A stretch of 64,000 nucleotides of DNA from Ptychodera flava (lineage: Eukaryota > Hemichordata > Enteropneusta > Ptychoderidae): positions 47,424,129 through 47,488,128 of the forward strand of contig NC_091932.1 in assembly GCF_041260155.1 (NCBI RefSeq), in the 5' to 3' direction. Position numbers and translations under genes: made by a program. This document shows positions 60,497-64,000 of this stretch, piece after piece. The notes below the pieces were generated by a model, which was given only the letters and a program-made list of their open reading frames with translations, was not told the DNA's origin and made no database searches. Position 1 is the first letter of the stretch; each line of letters begins with the position of its first letter.

Positions 60497-62131
60497 AAGT
60501 CCGGGCAATGACTCTTGACATAAGAAAATCAGAACACCAGATGTGAACCAAAAATGTCCCCATACAGAAGAGACTTCCTATAATAGCTATTGATACATGT
60601 ACCGGTACTGCTAAATTTAAAATGCCTTTCTTGACTGGTAAATCTTTGTATGATCAACATCGGCAGAAAGTGTCATCAGATTTAGTGCCATCATTCAGAA
60701 TATAGATCTCTAATACAAACATTGTTTCCCTGTTTAACCAATCTGGGCTGCCACGCTAATGACAAAAGGTCATTAAATAAGTCAAGCAATAATTTATCAA
60801 CAGGTTGTTGCTGTTCACTTTTACACTACTAGTAGAGGATCAACATCAGTACCATGTTCCATAAAATTTGATGCAGTATATCTGGACATATCACACTAAT
60901 GAGGAAAATACATTAAATATACAAATTAAAAATTAATTAACATGATAGTGATAAACGTCCTTATACATACCCCCGGTAGGTAAAGCAACAAGAGCTCAAC
61001 ATCTCTACTAAAGTTTCAACAAATCTGATGAAGTATTTCTTGATTTATAAGCCTTCTTACAAGAATTCATTTAATATGCAAATTGGCAATTAATTGACAT
61101 GATACTGCCTAATGTCTTCACACACTATCAGAGAATAAAGAGATTAACATCTCTGTACAACGTTTTTTCAATTGTTGTGCAGTATTTCTGGACATAGCAC
61201 ACTAATTACGAATGTTCATTAAATATGCAAAATTAATTCATTGACAAGATATCACTAATTTTTTTCTGCACTATTACAACGCTGTGTGCAAAACATCTGT
61301 ACTGAGTTTCATCAAATTTGCTGCAGTATGTCTAGACATATTTCCTTAATTACAGAAAAGGATCAAATATTCAAATTAGTGATTAAATGACATGATCCTG
61401 CAAAATGTCTTTGTACACAGTTATATCTTTTGGTATATGAATATCTGTACCACGTTTCATCAATTTTGAGTAAGTATTTCTCGACATATTATACAATGAT
61501 GAAATTCATTATATCTGCAAATTAGCAATTACACGACATGATTCTGCTAAATGTCTTTGCATACTGCTACAGCTCTTGTATATCACCATCTGTACCAAGT
61601 TTCATCAAATATGAGTTGGCATTTCTTGACAGCACCCTAATTACAAAAATTCTCAAATATGCAAATTAGCTTCTAATTGACATAATCCTGCTTAATGACT
61701 TTGTACAAAGTTACAGCTCTGGTATATAAACATCTGTAAGGTTCATATAATTTGAGTCAGTATTTATTGAAGTATTACAGGAATTATGAAAATTCATAAA
61801 ATATGCAAATTAGCAATTAATTGACACACTACTGAGAGATGTCTTTGTGTTCTATCAGAGCTCTGTGTGACCAACATGTGTACAAACTTTATCAAACTTT
61901 GTGTACCGGTAGTCTCTTGAGAAAGCTCTTTTTCAAAAATAACTAATTATGCAAATTAGTACTAATTATACACGCCACATTGAAAATAATGGGCGTGCAC
62001 ATGTATCTCATAGTGTATTATCCTTGTACCAAGTTTGAAAGAAAATGACTCAGGCATATCTGAGATATCTGCATGGACGGACTGACGGAAGGAGCCTAAA
62101 CCATAAGTCCCCTGGACTTCATCCTGGGACT
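60497..62131 (+). mobile_element. Helentron-like element, family 3, copy C
   Basis: Start AAGTCCGGG (60497-60505), terminal hairpin at 62106-62131. Very similar to copy B, sharing TACCGGTA (61904-61911). A further TACCGGTA at 60600-60607 is private to C. Confidence 0.65.
60600..60607. other. TACCGGTA scar private to copy C
   Basis: Copy C reads CATGTACCGGTACTGC; copy B reads CATGTACTGC at about 34578. Confidence 0.85.
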
Positions 62132-63269
62132 AAAAAAGTATGGGCACATATGTAAAATATTTAAGTCAAAGTTGTGAAAGCAATATATATTTTTAACACT
62201 TCAGTCCAATATGAGTATACATGAAAGCATAGCTATCAAAACCATGAGTGATCAGAGAGATCAATATCAAGTAAAACCTCAGCATATGACATGAAAATGT
62301 CTGACAATCAGTTTGTATTGGCTGCAATATTTTACAAGTGGTATAGCCACAAACTGATGATATCAAATCACCGTACACAATACACATTGCCATAATTACA
62401 AGCCTCTGGGTTTTGCGATTTCACGTCATCAGTTTGTGGCCATACCACTTGTAAAATGATGCCATCTTGGCACAAATTGCTGACTGATCACCTGAAGCTG
62501 ATTCTAAACATTAAATCAATTCTGGCATTCATACTTCACACAATGGCGGCCAACAAATACATTTCTGGACACATTTTTCCTGTTACAGTTCTCAGTAAAC
62601 AACTTCAAGTTAAATGAGTGAAAAGTCAGCCAATTTCCTACAGGGCGCAGGTCATTTACCAGCCTTACACACAAAACACAGAGAAACACATGTATTTCCA
62701 AAAACATGTGCATATTGGTTTGTTTGTACCACCATCACATGATTATTTTTGTTAGAGTCTGTAGAACACATTGCATCTATTTTATTCCAGAGTAGAACTA
62801 TAGACTGACTTGATAAAAATTTCAAACAAAAACAAAGGGCTAAAATGTACGGTATGTACTCAAAGTCTGCAAGAAGTAATCTGAAAACCAGGGATTGAGA
62901 TCTACCCATAAACAATAAATTCTCGACGGGATTCGAATTCACATGTATGGCACCCTGTCAACTAGCAAAGACATCACAGTCCAAATATGACTTGACAAAA
63001 ATCCCCGTCCTTAAAAAGTGTGGTGTGGTTCAAGTAATCATAACATACTTCTTCCAATTTCTCTGACTGTGACCCCCTCCTCCACACACTGTAGTTCATT
63101 GTAATTCATGGAGCACCCCAGTAAAGCTCATACAGTAAGCCTGTGACTTCAGAATTTCAACCCTTAAAAATTAGGTACGAGACTAGTTCAGCTGTACTGT
63201 GTACTGTGTTAGGAGGTGGTGAATCCTTTCTTAGGCCATTCATTTGACATCAAACTTACTGACACTTAC
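62132..63269. other. Non-coding spacer, copy C
   Basis: Contains the snap-back repeat at 62330-62456 and the tRNA-like patch at 62925-62982 (minus). It lacks the 3.1 kb insertion of copy B. No gene. Confidence 0.55.
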
Positions 63270-63311
63270 CGCAAAACATGGTCACACTCATAGTCAAGTT
63301 GGAATGAAAAT
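63270..63311 (-). CDS. Possible 42-bp exon of zinc-finger gene 3
   Basis: Copy C version of 2647-2688 with an intact GTAAGT donor and the Val codon shared with B. It would precede the zinc-finger exon at 59974. Confidence 0.3.
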
Positions 63312-63517
63312 CTATTGAGTTACAGTATGTACATGCAACAGATCTGAGCATGACAAAATGGCTGCCATATTACAATGTTGCATTGAAAAGCAAAATGATG
63401 TAGACATGTGCACTATATGTATGTAGCATATTCTTGTGTTAGATCCACTTATACAAGCAGACACATATAAACACACCATACCAAACAAAACTCAACATCT
63501 GCCCTGTATACCCTTAC

Positions 63518-63640
63518 CTTTCATTGATAATGTATTGTCTTGATATTGTTGACACATCTTTTCAGTCAGTGTCTCTAATGGTTTCACTAGCTCATGCATT
63601 TTGTAAACATGTTTTAGACCTTTGAAAATTGCACAACACT
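63518..63640 (-). CDS. Coding exon of zinc-finger gene 3
   Basis: Third identical copy of the 123-bp phase 1 exon, with intact splice sites. Downstream on the minus strand lies the broken zinc-finger exon at 59974, about 3.5 kb away, a shorter intron than in gene 2. The upstream exon would be beyond the right edge. Confidence 0.6.
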
Positions 63641-63687
63641 CTGAAAGAAATAAAAAATGTTTCAATATCAAGAAGCTATACAGTTAA

Positions 63688-64000
63688 GCCAAAAACTAAT
63701 AAATTGTGCTGTTCCCATAACATGGCTTTTCAAAATCGGGTAGGTAGGTCGGCAGGAATTTTTTCCCAAAGTATTTTTATTTTTAAATATGCATTTTTAG
63801 GGGGTCAGGGCAGTCAACACAGGCCACAACATTTCCAGAAAAATGTATCATACAGATAAAAGGAAAAAAACAAAAGACTTCCTCGTTCAAGCAAAAATCA
63901 AATGCCAAGTAACAAATGTGTGATGTTTATGGGTTTTTTCTTTCTTATTGTTTTTACTTCCGTGTTTACGAAACTCTGAAAACTTTAGGGTTTGCAGGTA
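63688..64000. mobile_element. Harbinger-type MITE, copy C, cut by window edge
   Basis: Left end as at 3065 and 40748, running off the window before its right terminus. Confidence 0.6.

Overview
This is a eukaryotic, metazoan-type window. It is AT-rich and has no bacterial operon structure. Candidate exons have GT/AG borders, a C2H2 zinc-finger array sits in a single last exon, and there are an L2-type LINE, a hAT transposon and many small DNA transposons. The repeat content suits a marine invertebrate, but I cannot name the species from sequence alone.

The window is dominated by a tandem segmental duplication. Copy A runs from about 195 to 30501, copy B from about 34394 to 60420, and copy C from about 60421 to the right edge. 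Landmark hairpins put the spacing at about 34.6 kb (A to B) and 26.0 kb (B to C). After subtracting insertions private to one copy (about 19 kb in A, about 10.6 kb in B), both units reduce to a core of about 15.4 kb. B and C share derived differences from A, so A branched off first.

Each core carries, on the minus strand, small exons and then a zinc-finger last exon further left. All candidate exon borders are phase 1. The small exons of one unit can therefore be spliced to the zinc-finger exon of the unit to its left. Gene 1 has exons at 3791 to 2647, and its zinc fingers would lie outside the window. Gene 2 has exons at 43844 to 40336 and a largely intact zinc-finger exon at 30040 to 27435. 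Gene 3 has exons at 63640 to 63270 and a broken zinc-finger exon at 59974 to about 57140. The protein would join an N-terminal region I do not recognise, an acidic stretch and more than 20 fingers with unusual linkers.

Private insertions in A, left to right: a CAGTGTTG element (1013-1504), an intact hAT transposon (4719-7868), a second CAGTGTTG element (8700-9913), a palindromic Mutator-like element (9940-10492), an element with repeat-built ends (12296-13495), a Helentron-like element (13901-15451), a full-length but frameshifted L2 LINE (15611-19268), another Helentron-like element (20743-22762) and a foldback element holding a reverse-transcriptase remnant (30502-34393). Private to B: an unclassified 3.1 kb insertion (37141-40237), an element containing a 137 bp palindrome (41275-43496), three transposons nested in each other (43973-46771), a Helentron-like element (49517-51068) and an inverted-repeat element (53558-54229).

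The most unusual signal is not a gene. Comparison of the copies shows repeated tiny insertions that turn TA into TA-CCGG-TA (or TA-CCG-TA, TA-CGG-TA). They look like excision scars of a cut-and-paste transposon of which I see no intact copy here. Together with the decaying and re-expanding zinc-finger arrays, this suggests a locus where zinc-finger genes and transposons have been turning over rapidly; that last point is inference.
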